Below, in pieces: positions 1 through 12,884 of a stretch of DNA of 64,000 nt. The notes beneath the pieces were generated by a model that was given only the letters and a program-made list of their open reading frames with translations, did no database searches and was not told where the DNA came from. The position numbers and the translations under genes were made by a program. The first letter of the stretch is position 1, and every line of letters starts with the position of its first letter. Source of the DNA: Cubamyces lactineus (lineage: Eukaryota > Basidiomycota > Agaricomycetes > Polyporales > Polyporaceae); contig JACDTU010000018.1 of NCBI GenBank assembly GCA_022376465.1, forward strand, positions 1 through 64,000. The letters run 5' to 3'.

Positions 1-480
1 CTCCAGCAGTGAGGTAGTACATTGTAAAGCGGGAATTGAGGCAAGTCGCTCTGCTCGCTGACCCACAGTCTGCACTTTATAGGCTAGCGGCAGTGAACTG
101 GGCCGCCGCAAGCGTCCACGTAGCGTGCATGGTGTCCTTGGGAGCTCCATCCTGAGCCCGGACGGCGGCACATGGGCGAGGCTGCGGTGACAGAACGACT
201 GAACTGGCCGAGCCAGTGCCTTTAGGACGGGACTCGTGCCCATGACGGTAGCGCACGTTGCTGCATACGGAGTCAGCAACACGGGTGTAAAAGGGAAATA
301 GTGGAGAACGTATACCGTCAGCGAAGTCGGCCATTCCAAGCTCAGTGTCGAGCAAGCAGCGCGCGAGCGGATAGACAGATTGTCGCGCGTGAATCAGTTC
401 CTAGTAGGGATGCCGGGCACGCTCTGTGCCCTGAGTGTACGACATCTGTGATCGCCGTACGTATTTCAACTCTCATACTC

Positions 481-506
481 CTTTGCCCACCGCCTTTGCC
501 CACCGC
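481..506. repeat. 13-bp direct repeat, two copies
   Basis: The unit CTTTGCCCACCGC occurs twice head to tail with no spacer. It lies in a gene-free stretch and no role is apparent. Confidence 0.8.
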
Positions 507-1492
507 CCGTACCTCACTTTCCGTGTCGCCTGTTCCCCAGTTTAGCTCGCTTTACCAAGTAGCGAAGCTGTACCCGAGCCAATGTCCTGACCACTGGTGG
601 ACAGCGTTTTCATCGGCTCTTCGCCCGTGAGCGCACGTATGATCCAGCGCGATAGAGGGCGGATGTAGCAAAGCATCAACGACCCAAAAGCAAGGCCGGC
701 TACGAATTCTGGCCCTAGTCTTCTCCCACTCTTGACAGGCTGTATTGCGGATGGCGCGGCCCCGAGAGGCAGTGCAGCATGGCGTCAGAAGAGAGGCGCG
801 GTACCAGTCTGTCTGATGAGCGATTGCTTACGGATTCAGCAGGAGCTTTGCCCACCAAGAGTGTTGAGGGAAATGCTATAGGTGCTGTACACGTCGGCGG
901 AATGGCAGGATTGTCGATGAAAACCGTCTCGCTCTGAGAACGGGCGTCTCCGAAGACTGAGCCGGGATGCGGGTTTAAACCGTGCGAGCAAGGACAGCGC
1001 CATAGAGCGAGAGACTACGTACTCAATACGCAATAATAGTATCGGCCGCTCGGAAGAGCAGCAGGAACTAGGACGTCCACGACACCTTCCGAGACGAGGA
1101 AGCCATTGAAGAGTGGTTGATCTGTGGACATGACCGTCGTGCTTACGGTAAGTACGACACATTCCATGTTTCGCGCGGACGAAGGCGAAAAGTGGATTCA
1201 CCGCGGTACTCATAGCCAGCATCTCCGGCGACGACAGGGTCGTGATAGTCCAAGACAAGACGACCATGTGCATTCAAGGGAATGCCTGACTTGGCCGTGT
1301 CCCTGCGTAACAATGAAGTCTAAGCATCAGCCTCGAGGAAACATGACAAGCTAGTGGACGACATACCAACGAGCTGACTGAACGCTCGCCACAGTCCAGA
1401 CGCTCGAGGCGTTCGGACTCAAGACAGATGGTCCTGGTAGAGACTGGGCAAGGCAGCCGCTGTAGTACGCCAGTACCGTTAGCAACAACGCA

Positions 1493-1524
1493 GACAATCC
1501 GAGAGCGGGACAATCCGAGAGCGG
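1493..1524. repeat. 16-bp direct repeat, two copies
   Basis: The unit GACAATCCGAGAGCGG occurs twice in direct succession, followed by a further GAC. It looks like a recent slippage duplication in non-coding DNA. Confidence 0.8.
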
Positions 1525-2939
1525 GACGCATGCTAGCGAGAATGTTTCTTTCAAGGTTCGTATGGATAAGCGATAGTATGGTGGTTGCGACGACAGTGGC
1601 GGGCGTTAGCAGGATGGGCACTGCACCTTGGCTGTATCGGCGTTACATAGCGGAGCGTGTACGCGACGGTATAGGTTCTGCGAGCTTGTGCGTGACCTGT
1701 ACCAGGAATGCACCGACCTGAGAGGAAAAGCCAACGTACCGAATTAATGGATACGACCAGTATGCAATCCTCCGGGGACCCATCAATTTGCCCCGGCTCG
1801 AGTACCTACTAAACTGGTCGAGGGCGGCTTTGCGAAACGTTTCAAGCCTCGCCGGGGCAAAAAAAAGAGAGGAGGTCGAACACGAACACGAACGCAAACT
1901 AGCACCACGATTGGCCGGCGCGTGTCGCGGCAAACCCGATGAAGTGAACCGTCGAGAGTAGAATAGACGGACCCATGTGTAGAGCATCCATTGATATACG
2001 TTTCGTCGCAACGTACATTGCGGTTGCGGTCGACGTTCACCTTGAAACCACTTCTTGGCCGTCTCAAGTCCTGGGCGTTCCGATACCATGTCGATTCCGA
2101 GAACAACAAACAGATGCATAGTCTTGTGTCCTGCGCGCAGAGGTACCGCTCCACCTGCGGGGCGAACTTAGCCAGAACTGGATGTGGCCACGCTGTGCGG
2201 CCGCACGGCGGACCGCTTGCCTTGCCGCTGCAGATTCCCTGGTTAGCACGGCAACATGTACAACGGAGGAATGTCCTTTGCGATGGCACCAGATCACTTG
2301 GCCGGGCACTACACTCATCACATAAGCACGGTGAACCAAGATGAGATGGAGACAACTCACGAGCAGGGTGGACGCATACTACAGACCCCAAGCGTACGAG
2401 CAGGTTGCCGCCAGGAGGATCATCGGCTTGGCTTTCAGTCATCTAGGATGAATCAAAATATGACCGAGGCCTGAGTGATCAAGTCGATCCGACTGCCGCT
2501 TTGAAACGGGGGTTGATTTGGATGGGTCAACAAATTCATGCCACTGCGTACTCGCCGAAAACACAAGCAACTGTGCCCTGTTACTGCTAAGGGCTGCCTG
2601 AGGAAGGACTTTTGGCAGTACTCGTCGTGGTCGACGCTCAGTAAAAAGTGCAAACTTGGCGCCAATAGCGGGAATGCGGAAGAGATAAGCCCGAATCGGG
2701 AGAAGAGAGAAATAGAATGCATGTCCATATATGGGCATGGCGGACGGATAAGGGGAAGAAAGGATAAGCATGGGCGTTGTCGTCCTTGTCGCTGTGCTCG
2801 ACGTTGAACTCGTCCATCATCACCATCCTCTTCGTCCTCAACGCCGGCGACGACGACGAACTCGGATTTTTCTCTCTGCTTGCTAGCTGCTTAAGCTATT
2901 TGACTCGACCTCACTGCCGTCGTCGTTGTATGCGCTGAG

Positions 2940-5531
2940 ATGGCCGCCGCCGCTGCCGCCATTCCCATCGCACGTTCTTCTCAGCCGTCCCCCGCTCAGC
3001 TCGACGACCAACAACAGCGCCAGAGCTTTCTCTCCACCTCGCCCACCTCGTTTATCACCGCCCCTCTCGCCTCTCCCTTGTCTGCCTCCTCCTCTCGCCC
3101 GTCCTCGACACACACCGTAGGTCCCTCCATGCGCGACTCTGACCTCGTCAACCCTATCCACTCTCTCGCCTTTGGATCGGGCAAGCAGTCCCCCCCTCAG
3201 GAGGTGCACATCCTCAAGGTCACCGAAGACGTTGTCAAGCTCGAGCAGGGGCCCGTGCCCGAACCCGTCTTGCACAAAGTCGGCGCGTCTCTCGCTCACG
3301 TCGTCCCCGGCTATCACACACAGCACCGCGGAGGTAGCGGTGACTCCAACGTCGGCCCTCCACCGCCTTCTCCCCCCTCCAGCGTTGAGAACGATGATGC
3401 GCTCGCCCCGCCTCACAGACAGGCGCAGTCTACGTCTCAGACAGACTCACCCCCGCCTCGCCCGATCACCTTCGAGGAACCCATACAGCGCACCTCCTCT
3501 CGCGATCAGCGTAGCTTTCCCCGTTTTGCGCCCACCTCCTCTCAAGGTCTCCGCCATCGCTCCTCCGCTGAGACAAGATCGTCGCTCCACACCTCTCAGT
3601 CTGCTTACGCCCAGAGCTCCCTCGACACCCCCCTCACGGATGAAGCCCACTCGCATTCAACGCCTTCGGCGTCCAAGAGCTTGCCTACACAAGCAGGCTC
3701 ACACATGTCGGTCGATGGATATCTTCAGCCCCCAATTCCACACAAGCCTTCGCGCCGGAATACAATCGGTCCCTCCAGTCTTGGGCCCAGTCAGTCCCCA
3801 CCCCGCCCAACGCGCATGATGACCATCCAAGGTCACTCTTCTGGCTTTGAGGACGCGGGTGAGCTGGCGGACGATATCGAGCAACAGGCAGAGCAGATTC
3901 GCCGCGAGCGCATGTCCAAGCGCGTAAAGGCGCAGCAAGAGGCGGAGCGTGCCCTCACCCGCACCGCGACCGTCCTCTCACGCGTGGACGACAAGCCGTT
4001 GGTGGGCAACCTGATCGGGGAGGACCACGTCAACTACGTACTGATGTACAACATGCTGACTGGCATCCGGATAGCGGTACGTCATACAGTCGACTTCCTC
4101 ACACGCGCCCAGTTGCTTACCTTGCCCCAGGTGTCTCGGTGTCAAGCAAAGATTCGGCGCCCGTTGACGGACGAGGACTACACAGCGCGACATAAATATT
4201 CCTTCGATATGTACGTATCGCGCTCCGCTTGATCGTCGCCTCTCTGAGACATTCGCAGCGTCGGGAATGAACTCACCCCCTCGGCCAAGTACGACTTCAA
4301 GTTCAAGGACTACGCGCCTTGGGTCTTTCGCGAACTACGTGAAGACTACTTCCACCTTGACCCCGCTGATTACCTGCTCTCGCTCACGGCGAAGTACATT
4401 TTGTCTGAGCTCGGTTCCCCCGGCAAGTCCGGGTCGTTCTTCTACTTCTCGCGCGATTACCGCTTCATCATCAAGACGATCCACCACAACGAGCACAAGT
4501 TTCTCCGTCGGATCCTGAAGCAATACTATGAGCACGTGAAGAATAACCCCCACACACTCCTCTCGCGCTTCTATGGGCTCCACCGCGTAAAGCTTCCCCA
4601 TGGCCGCAAGATCCATTTCGTCATCATGAATAACCTGTTCCCCGCGCACAAGGACATTCACGAGACGTACGATCTCAAGGGGAGCACGGTCGGGCGCGAA
4701 TACCCCGAGGAGAAGGCGGCGTTGAACCCACGCGCGGTCCTCAAGGACCTCAACTGGATCAAGCGGAAAAAGACGCTTGAGCTAGGCCCCGAAAAGCGCG
4801 CGCTCCTCACCGAGCAGCTTCGGCGCGACTCCGAGATCCTCAAGGAGCTCGGTGTCATGGACTACAGCTTGCTCATTGGTATCCATAATATGCGCCGAGG
4901 GAACAGGGACAACGTCCGCCGCAACACTCTCAAGGTCTTCTCTGTAAGTCGTAGTCGAATCTCGTCCTAATTATCGCGCACCAACCGTATCGACGTCCAC
5001 AGCCCGATATGCCTGTCATCAATCGAAAGAAGACGATTGGCAAAGGCCCGCAGTCGCCCGAAGCCATCGCGATGCGACGCATCATGCGCGAAGCTGACCC
5101 GCAGAGCCTCGGGTCTGGGACGATCACCCTCCCGGAAGAGGACACAGGCGAACGCCAGTACTTCCTCTTCTATCAGGACGAAGGCGGTTTGCGCGCGACA
5201 GACGAGACGAACGAGAACATGGACACAATCTACTACCTCGGCGTCATTGACATCCTCACGCCATACAACACCTTCAAGAAGCTCGAGCACTTCTGGAAGG
5301 GGCTCAGCGCGGATCGAGTACGTCTATCTCTCTACGTCTCATATCCCCGCCCGCGGTGCCTCGTGCATCGCGCATGGTTTGGTGGGCGCGTTGTACTGAC
5401 ATCTTTGTGGCTGTTCGTAGCACAAGATCAGCCCAGTGCCCCCGGTCGAATACGCAAGCCGGTTTTTCTCGTTCATGAAGGCGATCATGCGAGGCGGCGA
5501 CGGCGGCGCGAAATTCGTGGCCGATCCATGA
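2940..5531 (+). CDS. MSS4: Phosphatidylinositol-4-phosphate 5-kinase (type I, MSS4-like)
   Basis: This enzyme phosphorylates PI4P on the 5-hydroxyl to make PI(4,5)P2 at the plasma membrane, controlling actin, endocytosis and cell-wall signalling. I read five exons (2940-4076, 4131-4210, 4259-4943, 5003-5317, 5421-5531) giving about 775 residues. The first ~330 residues are low-complexity Ser/Pro-rich. The kinase core begins with [20 protein letters not shown] and continues through [20 protein letters not shown] (glycine-rich loop and the ATP-binding lysine), then LKGSTVGRE and the catalytic [11 protein letters not shown]. The activation-loop part ends with [13 protein letters not shown], then a short FFSFMKAIM segment. 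A long non-conserved N-terminus is usual for fungal members. The start is the first ATG of the long open first exon. It faces the condensin gene tail to tail. Family assignment is secure; exact intron ends are by eye. Confidence 0.93.
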
Positions 5532-6025
5532 AGAGCTGTGTCTTCTTCCGCTCGAGCTCTCTTTGTTCATCCTCACCGTGTTATTTGTGTCCTTGTGGCG
5601 GTCGGTGTTTAGCCTACCGAACTGGTCGTTCTCTGCAATTCCCGCATGTACCCCACCCCATCTCATCTCATTCTACCCTCATATCCTATTCTCGAGCATA
5701 CCCCTCCAGACCTCACATCATTCTCGTGTCAATGTTTCTTTGCAGCAGCAGCGGGGTGCTTTTCCCGCATACACTCTCCTTAACGCTTCGTATCTTCGCG
5801 CATGTACGGACTGATTGTTCGTCATCTGTCGCCCACGCTCTCTTGTCTCTTTCGTTGCTTTCCAAATGGACTTCACAGGATTTTGGTTTTCTTGTCGTGT
5901 CGGTCGGTAGCTCCTTAGTCGTTTATACAGTATATAATGTACTACAATGTGCTGATATACAAGCCAGATTACAGTCCATGCCTCAGAATATGCCCTAAGT
6001 AATACATGCATCTAACGTGCGGTCT
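5532..6025. other. Convergent intergenic region
   Basis: These 494 bases separate the 3' ends of the kinase (+) and condensin (-) genes. They are pyrimidine-rich near the kinase stop and turn AT-rich around 5920-6000, as expected for two 3' UTRs. No further gene is seen. Confidence 0.6.
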
Positions 6026-9000
6026 CTAATCCGACTCGCCCCCGTCGTGGCGCGCCGCTGGTTTCTTCCGCGTGGCAGCTGATGTCAAGGAGGGTATAGT
6101 TAGTTACAGGCCATCGCGGAACGCACAGGAACGTACTTCGTCGAGTGGCCCGCTTCTTGGCGATCGCTTTCCGCCCCTGCACGCTCTTCTCGAAGTCCTG
6201 GTCCTCGGCACCCTGTCTCCGGTTCTCTTCGAGCATCTACCATCAAGCAACCCAATCAGCATATATCAGGAGTATGCTAATGTCGTTGGCAACGTACCGC
6301 TTCAAACTCATTGAGCTCCGCATCGGGCTTGTTCGCGGACTTGTTCGAGCGTGCCTTAGTGAGGATTTCCTGGAACCGCGCGTACACGGCCTCCTCATGC
6401 AGCTTGTCGCGATAGTACTGGAGGCCTTCCATGAGCTTCTTGACGGACCGTTCAGATTTGAAGGGGAGCAGCGACAAGCAGAATGCGATGTCCCGCCACT
6501 GTCGGGGGTCTTCGGACAGCCGGAAGCGTTGACATAGCTTCTCGACAATGTTCTCCGCTTGCTTCTCCTACAACAGTGGTGAGTTGTGGATGACATACGT
6601 TAGTAGAAGGACGAACCTTCTCGATGAACGTGAAGATGTACTTCATCGTGCTCTGGAACGCCTCCTCGTCGATCGCGTGAGCACCAACAGACAAGTGGCT
6701 AATGACTATACGGCGAACCGATGAGACGACAGCGATTCGTGAAACAATTACTGTGAACTTACCGTCTGGCAAGTTGTTGTAGATGGCGTTGTCCTTAGTT
6801 GACAGCTCAGCGAAGAACAACTTCGCGAGGTCCGATATCCGCTCGTCCTCGTCCTCGACGCACTTGGCCATCTCGCCCATCTGACCCTTCACCTTGACCA
6901 TACCGTTCAAGATCAAATGCGTCAGCACCATGAGCGTGTTCTTCTTGACGACCATATCTGGGTCGCGGAGACCCTTGTACAGCTCATCGTTGCTCTCATC
7001 GATGATACTGCTAAACGAGACGGCGACGTCGCCGAGCGCGATCACGATGTTGCTGCGGATACTGGGGTCCTTGGATGTCTCAAGGATCTTAAAGAGGAGC
7101 CGGTGGTTCTGCTCGCAGAACGCTGAGCTCACGCAGAGGAACTTGCTGAACGCCAGGGTAGCTGCCATGCGCAGGGTGCGGTTCTAAACAAGAATGCGTC
7201 AGTAGCTGTGATTCATCATAGTGTTTGTATTTACCTTGAACTTGTGCGGGCTACCACAGATATGGACGAGCATAGGTCCGAACGTCGCGAGCAGAGACTG
7301 GGAGCCGTAGAGCAATTCTTGCTCGCGCATAGCTGCTATACGCTCACCAATCTCATCCTCTGCGTTACCCGCGACCTGATCGAGCTCCTCCTGTTCCTTG
7401 CTTTTGTCCGCCGTGCTCGCACCACCAATCTTTGCGGCTACATGTGTCCGATGTCATTTACAGGTGTCGAGGATGCGAGAAGAACGTGTACATACCCAAC
7501 TCCTTCTCATGCTTCTGTCGCTTCCACTCGCGCTCGACGAGCTCGAGGAAGACAATCTGCTTGATGGCGACGTGGCCGACGACGAACAAAAGCTGGCTCA
7601 GCTCGAAAGCGTCACCCGCGTCCTTGATGCCTCCGCCTTGCGAGGGCTTTGTCGGTGACGCAGGGGGCTGCTGGCTCGCATCCGAGTCGACCTTCTCCCT
7701 CTCGTCGTCTTCATCCATTGCATCCGGGTCCTTCTCCTTGTCTATCTGCGTCTCCGACTGTGACGGCGACACAGTGGGCTTCTTACCAAACACCCGTTTT
7801 GTGAGATTTTTGATCAGGTTCCCACAGAGGATGTCCGGGCGCTCGCCCAGCGCGTACACCGTGTTGATCGCCTGCTCCGCCATGGGGAACCACTCCTTCG
7901 TACGGCATGGACGCTCGATCGCATCCTGGAGCTTGCGGAACAACGGGTTGTCCATGTCGATCCGAAGCGTCTTGTCAAGGAGGGACCCTTTCACCTTCTT
8001 CACGCTACCATTTAGGCGCTGCAGCGCGACGCAGGTGTACCGCGCTAGAGTCAAGTCGGTCTAGATAACGCATTGTCGCGTTAGCAGCAGATCTGTGCAG
8101 AGTGAGGATCCGTGCCGTACCTTTCCGCGGTCACCCAATCCGACCTTGACGAGGGTCTCGACGCGGTCGGCGACGACGCTGCGCTTCGCGAGCGCGAGCA
8201 TACCGAGAATGATGACTGCTCCTCGTCTCTGCATCCTAGGCAACGGTCGCTCAGAGCCTACACCAGGCATCTGTCAGCGCGATTCTGCATAGACATGCTC
8301 ACATACGTACTGTAGACTTGCCAGAGCTTGTTGACGACGTCTTCGTGGATGTGGCCCTCCTCCATGAGTTGGCGCATCATCTCCTCCAAACTAGTGAGCT
8401 CCGCGAGCGTCGCGTTGTACGTCATCCTACGAAATTGTGAGCAGCCACGTAGGACATTAAATGAGGAATCAGCGCACTCAATCATGTTCTTCGCGATGCG
8501 GTTGACCTGTGCTTTCGGCTCGAGGTTCATGACGGGCTCAAAGTACATTGTACGATAGCACTCGAGCAAGCGCGAGCGAACGCTCTTGAGCTCGCGACCA
8601 TCCTCAGACGTCGCATTGTTGTCCTTGCTCCATATGAGATGGAGCATCTTCTTGATACCAGCCTACACCGCTCAGAGCGTTAGCACACGAAACCTTTCGA
8701 GCGAACGAACCCACGCACCTCCGCCGCATCGAACTTGTACTCGTATGTGACCCTGAAGAACTCCATCGCCTCCAGGACCTCGAGCTTGTTCGTTGATGCG
8801 AGCAGCTTCTGGACGGTCTTCATGCCCTCCTCGACCGTGCGAATGAACTCGAGCGCATCGAGGCAGAACTTCTTCTTGAGCTTCGCCTCGAGGTGCTGGT
8901 TCTCGTTCAGTGCGCCGAGCGCGGCGGCCTCGTTCGTCAGCGCGGCGAGGTCAAGCTCAGATTTGCGCTTCTTCTTCGTCTTCGTCTTTCCGCGTCTGGG

Positions 9001-10786
9001 CTTCGGGGCGGAGGAGCCGTCGGACATGCGCGCATCCTCATCTTCGCCCACATCCTCTTCCTCCCCTTCGTCGTCGACTTCCATCTCGTCATCGTTCCGT
9101 CGTTTCCTACAAAAACAGTCAATAGGTTGGACCACAGAATCCCACAAAACCCACTTTTTGCGCTTCTTCCTTCCGCCATCCTCGCCATCCATATCTTCGT
9201 CCTCATCTTCTCCAACACCTTCATCCTCTTCGTCCTCATCTCCTGCCTGACTTCCGTCCTCCCCATCCTCGCGCTCGACTGCCTTGCCCACCTCGCCTTC
9301 CATCTTAGCCAGAATCGCTGACTCTTGCTCATACCGCTCCTTCCACTCTGTCTCGCTCAAGAACCCACCATAGACACCGTATGGGTGCGTCAAGATGAGT
9401 CTCACCAGCAGGCTTACGGCAGCCTTGCGCACGCCTGAGGCTTTGTCCTCGAGGGCATCGACCGCCGCGCGGGTCATAGCCAGCCGCTGTTGCGGAAATT
9501 TGGCAGTACCGTCGCATAGCTTGGCGAGCGTCGAAAGGACCTTGACGCGCACGTATGACGAGAGGTCAAGAGTGCGCTCGAGAAGCAAGTCGTACAGGCC
9601 GTTGATCTGCTTGAGCTGCTTTGCTTTGTCGACGCCAGGTCCAGGGCCATCGAGCCCGTCGTTCTCGGGGCTCTCCGCGAGCTCGCGGATGATGGCGCCG
9701 ATGACCTCGACGAGAGCCATGCGCATCGGGTAGCTCTCCGAGTCAAGATGTGCGAGGAGCAGCGAGAGCTGCTTGAGGACCTGCCTTGGGGCGAGCTCCG
9801 CGTAACGCACGAGGAATCTGGAGAAGGCGCGTGGGCCCTTAGTATCTTGTGCGGAGAAGGTCTTGCCTGCGATCTCGCGGAGGATCTCGTCGCCAAGCTG
9901 AGCGTGGTCGAACTCGCGCGCGAGGATGTTGAGGCACTCGGCCATGGGCTCAGAGAGGTGCTCGTAGTACTGGAGGGACTGCATGATGCTGATTTGGGCG
10001 GCGAGTGCGTGCCCTTGGTGCTTGACGGCGAGGCAGATGGCCTTGTAGACACCGCGACGGATGTCGGCCGACTTCATGTACTGTTCGTTCTCGGTGATGT
10101 GGTATACGGGACGGACTACGCAACTGGATAGGAAGAGTAAGGTCCACACAAGGGGCACAAAATCGAACGACCTACTTGATGAACGTCTCCCTCTCCGCAC
10201 TGGTCTGCCATATACGCTGTGTCTTCATGCGAAGGACCTTGGAGACGAGGTTGAGTGTGGGTGGGATCTGGTCCTGCCAAGACCACTCCTCGGACGGCTT
10301 GCGAGCAGCAGCGCGAGAGGCAGCAGCCTTACCGCCACGGCCGCGTCTGGCCTTGGGCGCAAGAGCAGGCGCATCGTCTTCGCCAGAAGTCTTGACTTTT
10401 TCGGCGGCAGAGACGAACCAATTGAGGAGAAAGGCGTACATCTCGAGGGGCGCCTTGTGGACCATGAACGTCTGCTGTTCTTCTTCGTCAATGTCGCGGA
10501 CGGTGGACTCGAGCTGGGAGTGGTACGCGGATGAGATGGAGTCAAGGATCTTGATCATGTGAGAGCCCTGGAGAGCAGCGGCATGTTTGAGGAGGGAGCG
10601 GTAGGCATCAAAGACGGCGGGGTCGGTGATGTTGTCAGAGGAATGGGCGAGAGCATCGACGGCAGACTCGAGCAGGTGGTTGATATCGCGAGCGTCGGCG
10701 GAGGAGAGGTCAGACTCGTTGTCAAAAGAGTAGTGGTCAACGTCCTGAATGGCCTGCAGCTCTTCCTGCAGCTCGAAGTTGTCCAT
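6026..10786 (-). CDS. YCS4: Condensin complex subunit 1 (Cnd1/YCS4/NCAP-D2)
   Basis: HEAT-repeat subunit of condensin, which compacts and segregates mitotic chromosomes in the nucleus. The start ATG at 10786 opens MDNFELQEELQAIQDVDHYS; an in-frame ATG lies further upstream, but this start heads the conserved part. The Cnd1 N-terminal region covers roughly 10.8-9.4 kb. An acidic and lysine-rich linker (runs of Glu/Asp, then KKRKK) follows near 9.25-8.95 kb. The hallmark Cnd1 domain lies at 7.1-6.75 kb, with PSIRSNIVIALGDVAVSF, PDMVVKKNTLMVLTHLILNG and RISDLAKLFFAEL. More than ten short introns interrupt it; the first (exon 1 ends 10177, exon 2 begins 10123) and the last (acceptor at 6079) are clear. 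The protein ends basic, then GGESD. Length is about 1,300 residues, normal for the family. Three MluI-type boxes precede it (see 10828-10875). Confidence 0.92.
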
Positions 10787-10827
10787 CGTCGTCGTCTTGG
10801 CCGTTGTCCTCGTCGTCGTTGCGGGAA

Positions 10828-10875
10828 ACGCGTGACACCCGCAACACGCGTCCAACCGCGTCGGTCACAACGCGT
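10828..10875. promoter_or_regulatory. Triple ACGCGT (MCB-like) cluster
   Basis: The hexamer ACGCGT occurs at 10828-10833, 10846-10851 and 10870-10875, that is 42 to 90 bases upstream of the condensin ATG. A fourth copy is at 11049-11054 beside the divergent gene. In yeasts this is the MluI cell-cycle box bound by MBF (Mbp1/Swi6), which drives G1/S transcription. Placement before a chromosome-condensation gene fits that use; binding itself is inferred. Confidence 0.5.
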
Positions 10876-11065
10876 ATGTCACATTCTCACGGTCACGTGC
10901 TCCCTCTTTAGCAGTACACAATCGTCGATGACTCTGGCCGTCTATATATCTCCGCCAGAGCGACACAAATATAAATCTCGCCGCTTTCTCCATCGCACAC
11001 GTAGAAGAACTTGAGGTGTGTACCACATCCTTGTCTCTGCGCTTGCTAACGCGTTCGCAGTGTCA

Positions 11066-12464
11066 ATGAGCTCGAGCACTACCAGTAACCCTCAAGACGG
11101 CCACGACGATGAGGAGGAGGTAGATGAGCTTATCGACGACGATGCTCCCGACACCACCCGGCATGACCTTCAAAGCACTGCCCTCGCCCCCACCTCGTCC
11201 AAGCCTACCCGACCGAACGCTCACCGTCTTATCCAGATGTCTGTAGAGGTAAGCATTGCTCACACTAGCTCGCTGCATCTCACCGTTCACCCGCAATACT
11301 CACTCTTGACTTGGGCAATTCCCACAGTGCGACCACTGTCGCGGCCACAGCCGTGCTCAGAAATGTGAGTTTGCAACTACAAGTAGGCGATGTCAGGTTT
11401 GTATACGCAGCCGCAAGCGGTGCACATGGGGAGGAATCAACCTCCACGGTGAGCTCGTTGGTAAGTTCACCAACTCTCTAACCATTGTTCATCGAGTACC
11501 ATGCACGTCCCCATCGTCTCACCTAACGACTGTAGCAGCCAAAGGTAAGAAAGAGGGCGGTATCATCGCCCGGTTCAACGGAATCGGCTTCGGGATCGTG
11601 AAAAACCACACCCACAACTGGCCGGCCATCTTCGAGCTTGTCGAGCACGCGACCAAGTTCCTCGCCATACACGGCGTCACTGTTCTTGATACCTCCGCTC
11701 TGGAAGCCCGAACCGCAGACTGTTACAGTCCAGGGGCGACCCCCACAGAATGGCCGTTTCCCGTCCGCGGATTCCTCCTTGAGCGATTTGGAGACCGCTT
11801 CGGCGCTCTGCGCGACACCGTCATTTGCACCGTTATCATAGACACACCGGCTGTCGCACAAGTAGCCATCAAGAGTCAGCCCGAAGACCTCGGAATAGAT
11901 AATACGGAACGGCAGCCCTCCCAAAGTCAAACACACGACTTTCAAGATATCCCAGCTGATGGTGAGAACCCCACCCCCCCTGCCGTGCAGATAATGTCGG
12001 ACGGCGAGCAACCCAAACCGGAAGTGCCCTATATTGAGCTACGCGAATACGCGCGTGCTCAGGCTCGTTCTCGCCTCCAGTCCGCAACGCGCAGCCAAAC
12101 GCGCCCTTCAGACTCGGACTGTCCACCAACTCAGATAACTATGATTCATACGCAGAACGTCAACGGGCTTGTGGACCCTCTCGGCGAGCAGGCTCCAGAA
12201 TCTGGAGAGGCGATCCCAGTATCGCCGATGGCCGTAGACCCGCCGGTTCCGAAGGTCGTCCTACCGCTTTCTGAGCCACCATCACTTCCTGGTGTTGCCG
12301 ACGCTGGTGTAGGGGCTTCCGTGAATCTGCTCAACGAACTCGCAGTGATTCAAACCGAAGAAAGCCAGTTTCGTAGCCGAAGGGCCGTGATAGACATGTA
12401 CCTTGCCAGCCTCGACGCTCGCAAGGTGCAGCTGCTCGCAGCATTATCTGGAGAAGCTCAGTAG
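11066..12464 (+). CDS. Zn2Cys6-like cysteine-cluster protein
   Basis: Three exons (11066-11248, 11328-11460, 11536-12464) give about 414 residues. The N-terminus is acidic (DDEEEVDELIDDD). Exon 2 carries six cysteines in CDHCRGHSRAQKCEF then RRCQVCIRSRKRC, a spacing of C-x2-C-x8-C-x8-C-x2-C-x6-C. This resembles fungal Zn2Cys6 DNA-binding clusters but with a wider first spacing. The middle is Pro/Ser-rich, and residues near the C-terminus (LLNELAVIQTEESQFRSRR onward) look helical and could form a coiled coil. No fungal-specific transcription factor domain is visible. A putative 5'-UTR intron ends at 11060 just before the ATG. It is transcribed divergently from condensin. A DNA-binding or small zinc-binding role is likely; its targets are unknown. 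Confidence 0.72.
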
Positions 12465-12884
12465 TATCTCTGGAATCATTCGTAGCTAGTATCGTTGCGG
12501 CAACATTACCTTGTAAGTCTTCTCAGAACGTGGAAACTTGTAGACAATGGCACTGGCAGGTCGATACTTGAGTACACCCATTTATTCTTGCCATGGTTTT
12601 TTCTCTCCTTTAACGTACACCTAAGTCGATGATGAGACATCTCTGTCAGTCTTTCAGTCCCGATATTCCGGAAAAGCATGGGCCTAGTCCTAGCGCGAGA
12701 GGCTCAGCAGCAGCGAACGCCTCCAATGCTCCGAGCGCGTGGCGAGAAATGCGCGCTACGCGCGTATGTCACAACGCGTGCCGCCGAGTCACGGTCTACG
12801 AGTCACGGTGTGCCACAATTTTGGAAGCGCCGGCCTTGTTGCTCGCCACCGCCATCTCCTCCGCCTCCTCCTCCTTCCGCCAAG
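12465..12884. other. Intergenic, RPB10 upstream region
   Basis: Contains the 3' end of the Zn2Cys6-like gene and the RPB10 promoter. Around 12739-12805 it is rich in CGCG and ACGCGT-type sequence followed by repeated AGTCACGG. No other gene seen. Confidence 0.5.

Larger units (their letters stand above)
1..2939. other. Gene-free left end
   Basis: No open frame here resembles a known protein, and no chain of exons with matching splice sites could be assembled on either strand. Two small direct repeats are visible: a 13-base unit twice at 481-506 and a 16-base unit twice at 1493-1524. The last 150 bases before the kinase gene are its likely promoter and leader. The stretch may be degraded repetitive DNA, but no transposon signature such as terminal repeats or a polymerase motif was seen. 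Confidence 0.5.

Noticed and set aside
1783..2442. Minus-strand frame of 219 residues at the left end
   Set aside because: No domain, Arg/Cys/Pro-rich shadow-like composition, and equally long frames on the opposite strand.
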